DNA of 64,000 nucleotides. It comes from Lineus longissimus (Eukaryota > Nemertea > Pilidiophora > Heteronemertea > Lineidae). The DNA lies in NCBI RefSeq assembly GCF_910592395.1, contig NC_088312.1:17803292-17867291 (forward strand), in the 5' to 3' direction. The notes under the pieces are model-generated. The model saw only the letters and a list, made by a program, of their open reading frames with translations. It searched no databases and had not been told where the DNA came from. Shown piece after piece: positions 11,141 to 23,848 of this stretch (position 1 is its first letter; each line of letters begins with the position of its first letter). Made by a program: the position numbers and the translations under genes.

Positions 11141-13919
11141 GCGAGGTGACGTTGCCTGGTGGCGGTACATGGAACGGGTTGGTTCATAACCTGGCATTGG
11201 CATTGGCATTGGAAAAGAGCAAAATGGCAATTCGGTAAGCTGCAGCCCAAGGCATGGCTTGGGTTTGGGAATGCTACATGATGTCCCAAAAGCATGTCAG
11301 AGGGCGATTTTTCAGAAGTACAGCCCCAGTCCCAACCTTATGGTCTTCATTCTGAGGCTGGATTTGCTCGGAGAGGCTGCCGCTGAATTGTTTACTTTTT
11401 TTCCCGTAAACTTCTGACATGAACAGTAAAAATTACGGCGGGCAGAAAATGCATGCTCCTCTCGGTCTGCAGACAGGAATTTTCTCAACAGTTGATAGAA
11501 TCAGAATCTTTCAAATAAAGAGTCAGGTCACGGCGAGTTTCCATTGATCCCACAGCTTTCTCGGCCAATTAACTGGAGCAATGATGAAGCCCTTTTTAAT
11601 TCAGCTACAAACCGAGCAATGATGGAACCACCAAAACTCAATGAACAAGAGGCCCAAGGGCCTGGCGCTCAGCTGGATGACCTGATAACATAGGACTGAG
11701 GGTGTAAAGTAGTAAATATCGGCTTTATACTACTGTTTGAAGGTCAAGAGAACACGTTATACCACTAAAATTTCCAATGCAGAGCTGCCAGCTGGATGAA
11801 ATATGATTGAACTAATCAGCCATGGTATGTAAATATTACAGGAGGCAACGGAATATATCCCTAGTTCAGTATGTTGTATCGGTAGCTTTACAGAAAAGAA
11901 GTGTCAGAGAGGATGAGACTTCTCCATGGACAACTGTGGTATGTCCAGGCTGGGTTGTACAGCACAAGGATACAAAATGCTGTCTGTAATTGAGAGGTAT
12001 CCTGATTTAACAGAGGTCAAAATAAATAGAAATGACCAGTTTGGGACTAACACCACTGTCTTTTTTTTAATAAGGTAAAGATTACAGGAGTCAACAAAAT
12101 TAATTTTATTGAGAGAAATTGACCTGTCCTGCAGGTGGTTGGAATTTACAATACAAAGGGTCATGAGATTGTGCTCTTCTGCGTATCCCTAGTGAGTCGA
12201 CCTATCCTTGGCGCAGACAGGTTCAAATTGGCTACATCTTGAATAGATTGAATTTCAATGAAAATCTAATGCAATAAAGGAGCAATATCGAAGAGACAAA
12301 TTAATCAAACCAATTGTCCACAGACTCGGACCCTGAAATGGCGTGATGTATGCGTGCATATAAAAGTATATCAATTGGTCCGATAGAGATGATGAGGCAA
12401 TGTCAATATGCCTTGTTCCTTAGTCAGCAATATGCCCCTTTTTATACGGAGAAGAAGGAGAACCCAGATAGGCCTTCACATGTCGGCTTCCAAATGGCTC
12501 GAACCAACTCTGTACTATCACTACCATAAATTTAAAATGCGTGCTCCTCCTACATGTAGCAATGTCTCGGCCAAAAAGGCACTTCGTCGACAGGCAAGCT
12601 AGAAGTTCAGCACCGTGAGGAGCTCCTTGGAAAGGCCATGTCAGGTTCCGCACGCCTCTTCATATACATCAAGTATTGAAAGCTGTGGTGAGCACATAAA
12701 AAGACCATGGTCACCTTAATTTGAAAATCCCTTCATAATCAAGGGCTACCTCTGACTAAAACAGCACCCATAAACAATTGACCACCAATTTGACCCCAGC
12801 TCCTAACTGCGGGAAAACCCAAGTCCAGCAACCAAAAGTACCAAAAATACATTTTTGTTTACATTTGAACTGCACACATGCGTTTGTTTACAATTTCATT
12901 TCCCGCGAAATCTCGAAAATCAGGTGACCTGCAATCGTGGATTGAAAATAACATTAACCTGGGTTCAGCAGGTCAGCAGGTATACCGGCTGTTCCAATCA
13001 TCCCCCTACAGCCAGCTGTTCAAAAGGTAATGTTATTCACCCCACAGGGAGTGCAGGTAATTGATTAAGCCACTGCATAACTTAACACTATAACAGCAAT
13101 GGCTTGGCTTCTGTGGTAAGGAGAATTGACAGTTTTTTTACGGGAGTAACATTATTGTGTTGCTTAAAACGTCTACTTTTTACTTATGTAAGAATCGTAG
13201 TACTAATAATAACTTCAACTTATTTTCCGGTTATGATAACACAACACGCATCTTTATGATCATGATTTTTCTCAAACTAACTGAATGGACGCACAACCAC
13301 ATATCAATCCGCCCCGACGATCAACAACAAAGTTTTCGTGCTTTTAGCTGTCAACATCAATGGCTATAATATACTCCTGCAGAATAGTAGAATTAATAGA
13401 ACTAATTTCCGAAGTTTCAAATAGTTTGAACACAAATCAGAACATCACCCATCAGCTGGACTCAGATCTGCATAAATAACGATAAATAATAATGTCGTCG
13501 CTTCAATTTCGCAAAGAAAGTTGACTCCATTCGAAGGTTGTTTTGACCAAATTCCGTTGAACTCATCGTTATGAGGGCATTTGAACACATTCTCGTTGAT
13601 CTTTTCTATAAACGTGTGAAGTTTCGTACCAAAATACATTTCCGTAAAGGCTTAAATAAGAAAATTTGTCACTTACAAATCATCGCTCCGGTAGAAATAA
13701 AAAGGTCGCCGCCATTTTCTTGATGATAGTTCTCCAGGTAACCTCGGCGGGAAATTTAAAGCGGGGTCATCCGGGGTCAAACAACAGTTTTGCTCACTAC
13801 CGCCAACTGGTGATATAAACCGGCACTAATCTATTTTATATCAAAACTTCTGTATCATGAAGACCTTTTCAACTTTATTTTAAGCTTTTATCTGCGGGAA
13901 TAGAGCGTCAAAAAATTGT
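11141..13919. other. Intronic, mixed old repeats
   Basis: At 11645-11700 lies a block with AAGAGGCCCAAGGGCCTGGC and CTCAGCTGGATGA, a wording I associate with interspersed repeats of bivalves and other marine spiralians (from memory). Around 11970-12080 lies a relative of the 8290 repeat. The rest is unremarkable. The frame at 13445-13639 minus is open for 65 codons, but I cannot assign it. Confidence 0.4.
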
Positions 13920-13923
13920 TTTT

Positions 13924-14170
13924 TCATTTACGCATTTTGCCCCCTGGGGAGCTGAATATGAGTCGAATCGCCAAATTTTTTTTCCGTAAGCAACAATTTC
14001 TGCGGTGTTTATAAGCAAGACTAGATTTGAAGTGCCTCGGTTGTATGATTACAAAATGCCCAACTTTGTCTACAGATGGCTGGATGGAAGGATGGCAGGA
14101 TGGAAGGACGGACACCAATCGAATAGCTATTTGACTAGCTCCGCTGACTTTGTCAGCTGAGCTAAAAATA
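13924..14170. repeat. Fragment of dispersed repeat with GGATGGAAGG tail
   Basis: TTTTGCCCCCTGGGGAGC followed by AATCGCCAAATT and a short GGATGG/GGACGG array, ending TCAGCTGAGCTAAAAA. The layout (unit, then GGAYGG tail, then a GAGCTAAAA end) parallels 900-1215 and suggests the same broad class of repeat. Confidence 0.5.
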
Positions 14171-15229
14171 TTTACTCTGCATATGAGGTGCACATATGAT
14201 TTATCGGTGTGACACAAAATATGGTTATGTTTAGGATTAAAGGGTTAACAGCTGAGCAGACTAATTTAAGAAGCACTACATAGGTTAGGTAACTTTTCCC
14301 AGGACTGTTATAGGCCCTTGATCAGTAGAACAGAGACCTGTGGAGTGTGCAGGACAGAGCTAGGGAATTTCGTGTAGAATTGTAAAGTATTTTGAGACCA
14401 AAAACCACTTATTGTCCATGCTGGAAGTTCTTGTCCAAACTGAGGGTCCATATCCATGAGGGTTTCTTGTCCATACGGGATGTTCCACTCCATATGACGC
14501 CAGCAGGCTACTATCGAATCAGAACATGATAATGTTTAAAGACCAGAGAGCTGTATCAAGCATTGTAAACCTATGTATTTGTAACTGCTTTGTCTGTGTG
14601 TCAATATAATATATAATCTAAGATAATCTAAAAAATAATCCAGGTCTTCCCTTCGGTCAGTCACATTCACGCATCTCGGCCCCATTATTTGCTACAATCG
14701 GGTTACAAATACATACAATATAAATTATATTGATGAGAACAAAATTTGGCAGATGTGTTGATCAGTTGCTAATTGCCAAACATAACAATAATCAATTCTA
14801 AAATACCTTGGTACCGTAAAGTCAACTTTTAAATGGAAAATGCATAAGCCTCGTTCTGAGAGTGGAGTGTTTTGGACACGCAACCAAGATGCTCTACCAA
14901 AGTTCCCTCGGGTTGCACTAAAATGTGGAAACCATGCACACAGCTCACTTCAGAAGTTTGAGGCTCTCAAAACACTGCTTCAAACACAAATCAGCCAAGG
15001 AAGCATCAACCACCCTAAGTTTTTTAATGAGCACTACACATATTTGCTGAGAAAAACGCTCCAAATAGCCCATTTGCGCGGATTTTAGCATCACTTGAGC
15101 GAGCCGATGCGGACTTCCTATACGCGCTGCCGTAACATGATGTAAACAACGGCGCTACCGGCGCTCCGGGCAGGCGATGGATGGAATTTGCCAAATTCGC
15201 ACATATTCAAGTTATTTTCGTGGCCTATC
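14171..15229. other. Intronic, no gene recognised
   Basis: Contains degraded words of the 8290-type repeat (14300-14500). At 14860-14930 there is a stretch with ACCAAAGTTCCCTCGGGTTG and CACTAAAATG that loosely resembles one arm of the foldback element at 15257; that may be a single-arm relic (weak). Confidence 0.35.
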
Positions 15230-15256
15230 TTTTTAAGTTTGAGGTATTTTAGAATA

Positions 15257-15416
15257 GAAATTGAACCCTCGGCTTCGGACCTTGGTTGAGTTACCAAGAC
15301 ACTCTCGGGTGGAGCTAAAATTTCGTCCATATCGGCTCGGGTTTGGACTGTATTTTAGCTCCACCCTCGAGTGTCTTGGTAACTTAACCAAGGTCCTCCG
15401 CCTCGGGTTCAATTCC
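15257..15416. repeat. Foldback (long hairpin) element 1
   Basis: Two arms of ~73 bp face each other around a short loop. Left arm: GAAATTGAACC..., CCTTGGTTGAGTTACCAAGA, GGTGGAGCTAAAAT; the right arm is its complement at about 84% by my hand alignment. Outside words TTTTAGAATAGAAATT and AATTCCTTAAACCA are shared with the hairpin at 60156. The DNA could extrude a cruciform, and a transcript would form a long hairpin. No target duplication resolved. Confidence 0.8.
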
Positions 15417-15429
15417 TTAAACCACAATT

Positions 15430-16714
15430 GCTCACAAGCTGCATGCACCCTCATTTCTTTGCAATTTGTTATAAAAATCCTTAATTAGGTTGTAATCAAT
15501 GGCAACATATACTGCAAATGGTTTCTTATGAGGTGACTCAAAAATTGATGTACGCATCAAAATGTTTGTAAGGTTTAGGCCACATTGCGTGTTCAACAAT
15601 ATTGGAACGGTATATACCTCACACCACTTTGCGCTTATATGTGTGCCAAAACAAGCTCATCGATGGGAAAATGAACCGTTTTCTAATCTAAATAAACTAG
15701 AAACTGGGCTTCAAAATCGCAAAACTATCGAATATCCCATTAAATAACAGTTATACTAGATTAAAATAATGTTTGTAGACATAAAATTGGATTTCTAAAC
15801 ATGTGAACATCTAACCACAAAAAACGAGACGTTTTGCATGTTTTTTTTCTCGTTTTTTATCGCGAACACGAAATTAAACCTGCTATAAAACTAGTTGTAA
15901 TCAGTCAAAATTAATAAGATATGAATATCCCATTAGATGACAACAAATGGAACCATGTGATACCCTTACATGGTCCATTAAGCACCGACAACATACTAAA
16001 CTGCTGACCACAAACATATGTGATGATGTAGAGTAAAAAAAGGCATTTCGAAAATTATTCTCAAACTAGTGCCATCACTTCTCCTAAAAAAAGGTCGAAA
16101 AGCATAATGCGAATCATATCGTTTTTCATATAGATGTTCTCTTTGACATCATTTCTTAATAGTTTTATAGAGATCAGTGACTTTAAAGCAGGCGTTTGCT
16201 TTAAAACGGGGTGTTTGTAACGGCCATGTTTAGCTGATGGAAAAATAGTTCAAAGTCCAGTTGTGCGGAATTGGCTTGGGTGTACCACGTGACCCGAGAG
16301 AACTCTGTCCCAACGCTCGTCTTCGGAAAAGGGCGGCGGCTTTGATCTTGAAAACATACGGTCCCTAGTAGCCTGACTCTTTATTTGAAAGACTCTGATA
16401 GAATTTAGGTTATTATCTTAAGGGGCCTCAGCTGTTGCTTTGTCGTTTGATTTGACGAAAACTAAGGGAACTATTTCAGCAATATTGTTGAATAGATATA
16501 TATTTTATGCCACCATCACTCCTCTTTAAATCATGAGCTTGCAATAGGGTGACATTACACAAATGAAGTTGTGTGCCTGACTATAGAAACCAATTCCTGG
16601 GTTGAAAGGCCTATATCACACATTTCAAACACATGTTAAAGTCGTAGAATTGAATGAATGGATGATGTGCCAAAAAGTAACCTCAAACAGATCAGTGGGA
16701 TTGATGTACAACAT
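15430..16714. other. Intronic, no gene recognised
   Basis: AT-rich intron sequence. I see no gene, RNA or clear repeat. Confidence 0.35.
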
Positions 16715-17230
16715 GTTTCTTGTTAGTCTTGGATTCTGTTAACTTTGAGGTACCCTTACTAGACCTCGATCTTCATGATCCTTTGCGAGATAAAAACCCT
16801 GACACTCGCATGTACAAATGGCATAACTCTAGGAATCAACTTAGTCGTCTTGATTACTTCCTCATATCAGACAGCATAAAGCATAAAGTAAATGTTTGCA
16901 TCAAACCTGGCTATAGATCTGACCATCATCGAATTTACTTTAAATTTATCAAACCAACAAAAAGGCCCAGGACTGTGGAGATTTAACAATTCATTACTAA
17001 AGTACCACATGGACACGAACAAATTGATAGAGCCAGAGTTCTCATTTTCACAATTTTTTTCATTACATTCTTCATTACCAAAGGATGGAGAATACACAAC
17101 GAAAATTAAAAAGGTCATAAACGACGATGCAGTACCAAACAATCACTTAAGCGATCAACTTGCCTTCGAATTTTTAAAGACCAAAATGAGGGGAAAAACT
17201 AATAGCATACTCAACGGCTAAACAAAGAGA
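16715..17230 (+). pseudogene. LINE fragment: end of the endonuclease domain
   Basis: Frame 16720-16986 encodes RMYKWHNSRNQLSRLDYFLI and then GYRSDHH, the conserved end of APE-type endonucleases of non-LTR retrotransposons (SRLDYFLIS ... SDH). The text continues in another frame (16892-17221) with KGPGLWRFNNSLL, the usual 'RGPGFWKFN.SLL' linker after the nuclease. One frameshift separates them and the reverse transcriptase is absent: a truncated, dead copy in the receptor intron. Confidence 0.8.
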
Positions 17231-17357
17231 ACAGGAAAAACAGGATGAATTATTGGACAAAATAATTGACATATTACATTGAAGAAGTATAATGCTAACC
17301 CTATTGCAGAAAACTTAAATAAATTTACAAGTACAAAACGAACTGAAGATACCAAGA

Positions 17358-17985
17358 TAATGAAACGGCCAGTGGCCATTGCGCTCACCGTATAGATATT
17401 TGGTGCTTTGGAATTCATCCTGGTTAAGAATCATTGTACATGTATAGTATATAGGTCAAACCAAAGTCGGTATGACATGTGATGTATCGTTGCTTGGAGT
17501 AAGTACCATAAGAATATCATCGAAAAAAAGTCATTAATAAACGAGATATTGCACTTTTTACATATTTTAGTTTTGGCCTCCTAGTGGCCAAGTTTAGTAC
17601 CAGATCAGATCGAAATTCGGTGTCCGAGATTACATGGCGTAGGAGCCATGTGTACTAAATTTCAAGTTCTTAGCTTTAGTGGTTAAGAAACGTACCATAA
17701 ATACACTCAAACGACCGATTTACGCCATTTGACTTCTGTGACCTTGAAAATCGGGTCAAATCAAAAAACTCATACGATTTGTGATGTATCCTTGCTAGAA
17801 GAGCCTACCATAAAATGTTATTGAAAACGAATAACTAATAAGCGAGATATCACACTTTTTAGGTTTCCACTTTTGGCCCACTGGTGGCCAAGTCGAGAAT
17901 CAGACCGGACTGAAATTCAGAGTCAGAGGTCACCTGACCTAGGGGGTCGTTTGTACACACGCGCCGTCATTAGTTGTGCTGTCAC
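17358..17985 (+). repeat. Dispersed ~302-bp-unit repeat, copy 2
   Basis: Begins with the head ATGAAACGGCCAGTGGCCAT and carries two units with AAGAAACGTACC and CCACTGGTGGCCAAGTCGAG. It stops abruptly near CTAGGGGGTCG at ~17950. Same family as 1-1110. Confidence 0.8.
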
Positions 17986-18671
17986 CTGATCAAGGATCAC
18001 GGATCACAGTAACACTGAGCGCCCGTGACTGCGCCACTCATTGTTAAAATTTATATCTTTATTACGCATCTGTTTGACACAAATACGATTCAAGATGTTA
18101 TGAGAAGACTATCAGGACATCCCTAAAATGTTTTTATTATCGAAACATAGCAAGAAGGCTTTTCAAGTCAGGTTTACAAGCAGCGCACTGTACACACTGA
18201 ATCAGTGTACGGACGATCAAACTCTGGCAGAGGGACCATGTGAGAAACTCAACGGGATTATGTAATTTTCGACATTACGGACCGAAGACCGGAGGTTGGA
18301 ACTTCTCCCTACTCCTTCCAAATATTCGCACAAAAATAAAATCAATCGCAAAGGCCGTTCTCGTGTGGAAACCGAAAATGTTGAGCGTCCCCTAGTGGCA
18401 TAACCAAAAATCGTAACACGCCGAATATCGAAAGGAACCTTCCTCTTACCGACACCAGTATCAAAACCATCAAGTGATGAAATCAATTAGATGATCATCA
18501 GGATACTCATCAGGATATCGAGTATCGGTCATTGAAATGGGCCGTTGAACTATCTCATTTGGTATACTTCTCAGTAACTGATGTACCGTCCTACCAGAAA
18601 GTAAATGTCCACCGTTTTAAAAAAAAAATCACATAGATGAAATAAGATATTTGATGCAGTTTTCAGCAAAG
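17986..18671. other. Intronic, no gene recognised
   Basis: No domain, RNA or repeat that I can support. A minus-strand open frame (18217-18486) is unsupported. Confidence 0.35.
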
Positions 18672-19228
18672 TATGGTATATTTAGTTGGGGTCATGTATC
18701 TGTTGTCTTTGGATGCACCTAATTTCATCCCTTCATTAGTTACAAGCATTTCAAAAAAGGTCCAAAAATAACTTTTTTTAGTTCATGAGCCTTTTCAAAA
18801 ACTTACATGAGCCCATGAACTGTGCTTTCTGACCATCATTTTTTGGCACTTCCAATTCCATAGAGTGTGTTTGATAGTCATGACAAATGAACATTTTTGC
18901 TTAGGAGTTTAATGTTATTTTGTTAATCCCTTTATAACCTTTGATAAAGACCCCCAAACTTCATGTATGAGCTGAGTTGGCCATAATGACCCTGACTGAC
19001 TGTATTGCTGACTATGAGTGATGTTCTCAAAGGTCACCAGCTGTCTGAAAAAAAACAATCACCTGTAGCGAGCTATACTAATCTTTAAAATGAAAGCAAA
19101 AAAACCCCTTTAATGCATCATAGTTCACCCATACATTGTGAAAAAGAACGAAAATGAAATTTAAAAAAAAAGTTACTTTTTGGACATTTTTTAAATTGCC
19201 TGTTACATAATGAAGATTACAGGATTAG
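18672..19228 (+). mobile_element. Foldback MITE, copy 1 (one end lost)
   Basis: The left part, ATGGTATATTTAGTTG then TTCATCCCTTCATTAGTTAC, is the rough complement of the right part (TGTTACATAATGAAGATTAC). Nearly the whole interval is found inverted at 48234-49062, which keeps both outer ends. Here the right outer ~60 bp are missing after GGATTAGCT. It lies in the same receptor gene as copy 2. Confidence 0.75.
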
Positions 19229-20485
19229 CTCGGTCCTCATTCCTTACAATGAAGATTCTTTTATGTTTCTTTAGTTCAGATCCTCTTCGGTCACCTCGGT
19301 CACAATTGAGTACATCACACTGTGGTGTACTACCCTGACATGCGATAATTTAGCAGCATTCAGTTACACTGTACAAAATTGTGAAACCAAAGGCTTATAG
19401 TATATTATAAGTATAGGTGAGACATCTGGTGGCAGGTTGTGCAGATGATAAATGTTTGTTTTGCCACACCGCATGGATAGGTTGGTTGAGATTTTTTTCA
19501 GTTCTGTTGTGCACAATATTGTGTACCATGTGACTGATTCTTCAGGGGTACTTTTTTGGATATTTTAAAACTTTTATTTTGTGAGCCTATTTTGAAGTAA
19601 AAACGGGCTGCCACAAATAGCGGGAATTCGTGCGGCTCGACGATTTGTGGAAATTGTCTTTTAAACCATTACGACCCAAGGAACGAAGTGGACAGTGCGA
19701 GTTTGACTTCAGAAGTGATTTTATTGCTCACAAACTAACACACCCAAAGGAACAAGTTACACAATGATATTATGACCTAATACACGGTAGAAGGCACATT
19801 ACAATAATCTTGGTCATTTACTAACACCAATTGGCCAACATGGCAAAAGACCCATGCTAGTTTCCACACGATTAGCCAATGGGAATTGCTGTAACGAAAC
19901 TGTAAGGGCATTTTCTGTCACCGAATCAGAATGCTCGAGGTATACCGCTTTGGCATACATAAAAGCGTAGTTGATATTGGTGCACTTCATTTGTACACTG
20001 CAATTCTGCCATGGTCCATATGGTATATGTACGCACTGCGTTGTATCGTTAGTTGACCTACATGTGAATAAACAACAAACAACGATTAAATGCAAAAATC
20101 GTTGTACTATAAGATCTCAGGTTACATAAGCTAACTCAGAATACGACAACTTTAAACTTTATTTGTGCTTATTAGCGAAAATTAATCTCAAAATGTTAAT
20201 CTGACTACAGCACCCCTTCCAACCAGTTGATAAACGGCACCGCATTCACCCGCCAATTCGTTGTGGTCAACGGTACGAGGAAACCTCCAGAAAGCTCACC
20301 ACTTGTCGCAGTGTTTAAGGTAAGGAACAAGGCCGGTCAACTGCGTCCGGAGTGTAACAATTATACACCGGGAGGAGTCGTCTTCTCCTATCGTGGCTTC
20401 GAACAATAAGAAAAATGGGAAAGCAAAAGCGTAATTTGCAAGGCATCAGCCCCCCAAATCTCAGCGAAACAATACTGCCTTCACT
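19229..20485. other. Intronic, two unassigned open frames
   Basis: Minus strand 19814-20095 encodes 93 residues with six cysteines downstream of an acceptor-like CACATGTAG, including CVHIPYGPWQNCSVQMKC and ending CWPIGVSK. It looks like a small secreted or extracellular domain, but I cannot name a family. Plus strand 20227-20409 encodes INGTAFTRQFVVVNGTRK with a donor-like GTAAGG inside. Either could be an exon of a nested gene or a repeat fragment. Confidence 0.2.
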
Positions 20486-20494
20486 GCCCTCAAT

Positions 20495-21566
20495 GGTAGG
20501 TGATAAAGTATGGAATTAGTGAAACCTTGGAAACACTGATAAACCTTGGAAACACTCCTTAAAATGCATAAAAACATGAAATAATGCCATTCGAACCTAA
20601 CGTGGTTACGAATCAACATTTGGAGCTTATTCTTACATGATCAGATCGGAATTTTATGGTAATTTAGAAATCTGTCGCATATCCGATTCAATAGTCTATA
20701 TTTTAGAACAACCCAGTTGTACCTCGCCTCCAGTGTACAGTACTGATCTCCCAAATATGGGAAGACACGCCCACCACACACCCATAATATGGACCAATAC
20801 CATCCATGCAATGTAATTCAGGTTATCGCATCCGATCCGTGCGTACAGACAGCGTACAGACAGCGTACAGGTCATGAGGTGCATCATCAACCATGCTGCC
20901 ATGGCCATGGCCATGTCTTGCTTTTCGATCAGACGAGTTGCTTGGGAAGTTGGGGGCCTGTCATGCATTATGCATGGATAAGGTTGACGACTATGTCTAG
21001 GCCTAATTGTCTATGATTGACTGATATTTTATAACAAACGATGAATAAAAGAAGCCTAGTCATGTATGTTTATTACCGAAGTTTGCGGATGAAAATTTCC
21101 TTCGCCGTGAGCGATTTCTTACATCTTCCAGTACGCACCGAGGGATGCAGAGATCTTTGTGACGTCACCAGTTCTAAGCGGTTTTTTTTATTCACGTGTG
21201 TGTTTGTCCTATGATCTCGTGCATCTAGTACCGAGCATAATACTTTATCGTCTATGGAATACAAAACAATCATAAAAACTAATTTCTGCTTCCATTGAAG
21301 AGAAATAAAATATTCTAACGACCACAGCGCATTGCCAATTGGTGACGTCATCCTCCACATTAAAAATGTTGGCTTCTGAACTAACTGGCAAATTGCTATC
21401 AATAAAGTCAGCTGGGCGAGACTGTCAGTTGGGAGGGTTTAAATCGTGGAAGGAACGCACCCGATTTCCCGCGCTATTTGCACAGTGATTCCATGGTTTA
21501 CATTGAATATTACAAGGTTTATCAGTGTTTCCAAGGTTTCACTAATTCCATACTTTATCAACTACC
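20495..21566 (+). mobile_element. MULE-like MITE, copy 2
   Basis: Begins GGTAGGTGATAAAG and ends CTTTATCAACTACC, with a perfect 9-bp target duplication GCCCTCAAT (20486-20494 and 21567-21575). Most of it matches copy 1 inverted and copy 3 direct. The interval 20800-20953 does not: it replaces about 90 bp shared by copies 1 and 3. Confidence 0.88.
20800..20953. other. Foreign ~154-bp segment inside MITE copy 2
   Basis: Starts just after CATAATATGGACCAATA, where copies 1 and 3 read on into GCGCTCC, and ends before GGGCCTGTCATGC, where copy 1 resumes. It contains the short tandem GCGTACAGACA and CATGGCCATGGCCATG. Unrelated to anything else I see in the window, so it looks captured. Confidence 0.6.
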
Positions 21567-21575
21567 GCCCTCAAT

Positions 21576-22700
21576 GACCCTGTTTACCAGGTGAGATCGA
21601 AATCATGTCGCAGAATTCCTCCGGTTTCGGGAGCGGGGAAAGAAATTCGCACGCTAGAATTCATTGACCCTTTGAGGGCGATGATTAACGAAAAACGTGT
21701 TTTTGTTATACCTAATAGTAAGAACAAAATTTAAAAATCGTTAAAAATTTCAGAAGTATAATGTGCCAATGAAAACAGGAGAAGAATAAACATATCCAAG
21801 TAAAACGCCGCCCATTTTTGCAACACAGAATCTTACAAAATCTTGTGTCGCATTTACATGCACGTGTACATGGAACTGAATATTATAAGTTCTTTAATAA
21901 CTACGATGATATCAAGCTTCTAATAATTTTTCATGCACCATCTTTGTAAGATTCGTGTATGATCGTGTATCGTCGAATGCACATGTGCATGTTCATGAAA
22001 CTGTAACTACGAATCTTTAAAAAATCAACACGATTTTTTACCTGGGCAGTAAAAAGCGGCAGATTTGTGCTTAGATTTTTCAGAAAGTTAGTTATTCTCT
22101 TCAAAGCAAATGAAAACAGCTACTTAAATGTCAGTAGTCAAACATGCTGGTCATCAGAATATTAGTTAAAACTAATAGCTTTAATTTATTTATGAATTAG
22201 CGTTTTTTTTCCTGCAAATATGATGTTAGTCAATGCAATAGCATTATTCAAAACAAATAGGAACTTTTCATTCCCAACGAACCGTACCTTTACTGTTGTA
22301 ACAACCAACTCTTTATCGGCCTAAAATTAAGAAAAAAAGCATATAACCCACTTATCATGATCATGACGATGATGTCCATTTTTCTGGGTAGCTTTGACTG
22401 ACGTACCGCTAAATTTTATGCGTAGTGCAAACATTTACAGAGGATATACATTTTCTACTTCAAATACATGAGAATCAAGACCGTTGTAATTGCCAAATGA
22501 CTAAATGAGCTAGTCATTACTTTCGCGTAAAGGTAGACTGAGCAGTCGTCTGGATTGATTGAAGTCAATCACCCGAAAGAATTAATTCCCCAGCTTTTGG
22601 GAGAATCTTATCCGAGTATTCAAGGCAGGCCCTCCCACTTACCGAGCAGTGGTGCCTGGTAGAGGCCTGCGAAAATGCCTGTGTTCGCCGAAATGTGCCC
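21576..22700. other. Intronic, no gene recognised
   Basis: AT-rich with no supportable gene or RNA. Confidence 0.35.
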
Positions 22701-23848
22701 TCACTGGGGGATATGGCAAGCCAAAGCGGAATTTATTCAGGACCGATTTTTTACATCAGGACTAAAATTTACGCCAGAATCACGCTATAAATTGCCAAAC
22801 TGTACAAAAATTTATCTCAGGACAAAGATTTTACAACATCAGGTAAAATATTCCTATCCATGTGTTTTTTTCCCTTCAGAATAATTTATTTTCACGTTTT
22901 AAAAAAAAATTGTCAGTACGAAAAATACGGCAGGACTTTTTTTTCCTTCAGAATTTTTTCGACGTCAGGACGTTTTGCGGACAGAACGAAAAATTCTCGC
23001 AGAATTCACGTGACTCCTGGCAGAAATCACGGGTAGCTACCCTACTTAAGTTTTTGCAATACTTAAGTGCGCTAGGTGACTTGAGGTTCTTTGTGAATCG
23101 ACTTAAGCAAAAACTTAGGAAATTCTTAGACTTAAGTCATCAAAACGCACTTAAGATTCTTTCTGAAACCGGACCCTGGCGTCGAAAAAATTCTGAAGGA
23201 AAAAAAGTCCTGCCGTATTTTTCGTCCTGAAAATTTCTTTTAAAACGTGAAAATAAATTATTCTGAAGGGAAAAAAACACATGGATAGGAATATTTTACC
23301 TGGTGTTGTAAAATCTTTGTCCTGAGATGAATTCTTGTACAATTTCGCAATTTGTAGCGTGATTATGGCGTAAAAATTCAGTCCTGATGTAAAAAATTTG
23401 ACCTGAATAAATTCCGCTTTGGCATGCCATAGGGGGATACCCTAAACTAAGAGCCAGGAGCCAAGAGCCACGATCACCTTTTTTTACAGGACAGATAGGC
23501 GTACGTACTCGTCATTTTTTTACGGCCCGAATGACAAACACGCGTGACTGTTCAGAGTGTATGAAGTGCAGGTACAATGTACACCGTATTGTACAGACGG
23601 CGTAACGAGAGTACGATGAAAAGTCCAGGCTGCAGACAACCCCTATCCAGGCGGCGATGTCTTAAAACGTCATAAACGGTTACAAAAAAACTTTATTCAC
23701 AAGCACTTCTGGGCCTCGGGCTCCCACAAATGATAATTATATTCATTTGCTTATATTTTCCTTTTGATCGTGGTCTTCCTGGCGGCACTTAGCTCTTAAA
23801 TAGAGTATTGGCTCTTGGCTCTTAGTTTAGGGTGTCCCCCCCCCACTG
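22701..23848. mobile_element. MITE B, interrupted by MITE A
   Basis: The right end, TGGCTCTTGGCTCTTAGTTT then AGGGTGTCCCCCCCCCACTG, is the complement of the left end once MITE A and one copy of its duplication are removed (CACTGGGGGATA joined to CCCTAAACTAAGAGCC). Without A it would be about 420 bp. No coding. No target duplication resolved at its outer ends. Confidence 0.7.
22713..23431. mobile_element. MITE A, long-armed foldback element inside MITE B
   Basis: Arms of ~270 bp. The left arm runs from TGGCAAGCCAAAGCGGAA through TATCCATGTGTTTTTTTCCC to CAGAATTTTTTCGACG; the right arm is its close complement, ending GGCATGCCATA. It is flanked by GGGGGATA on both sides (22705-22712 and 23432-23439). 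An 8-bp duplication fits hAT-type elements, though the right end carries an extra TA. No transposase. Confidence 0.8.
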
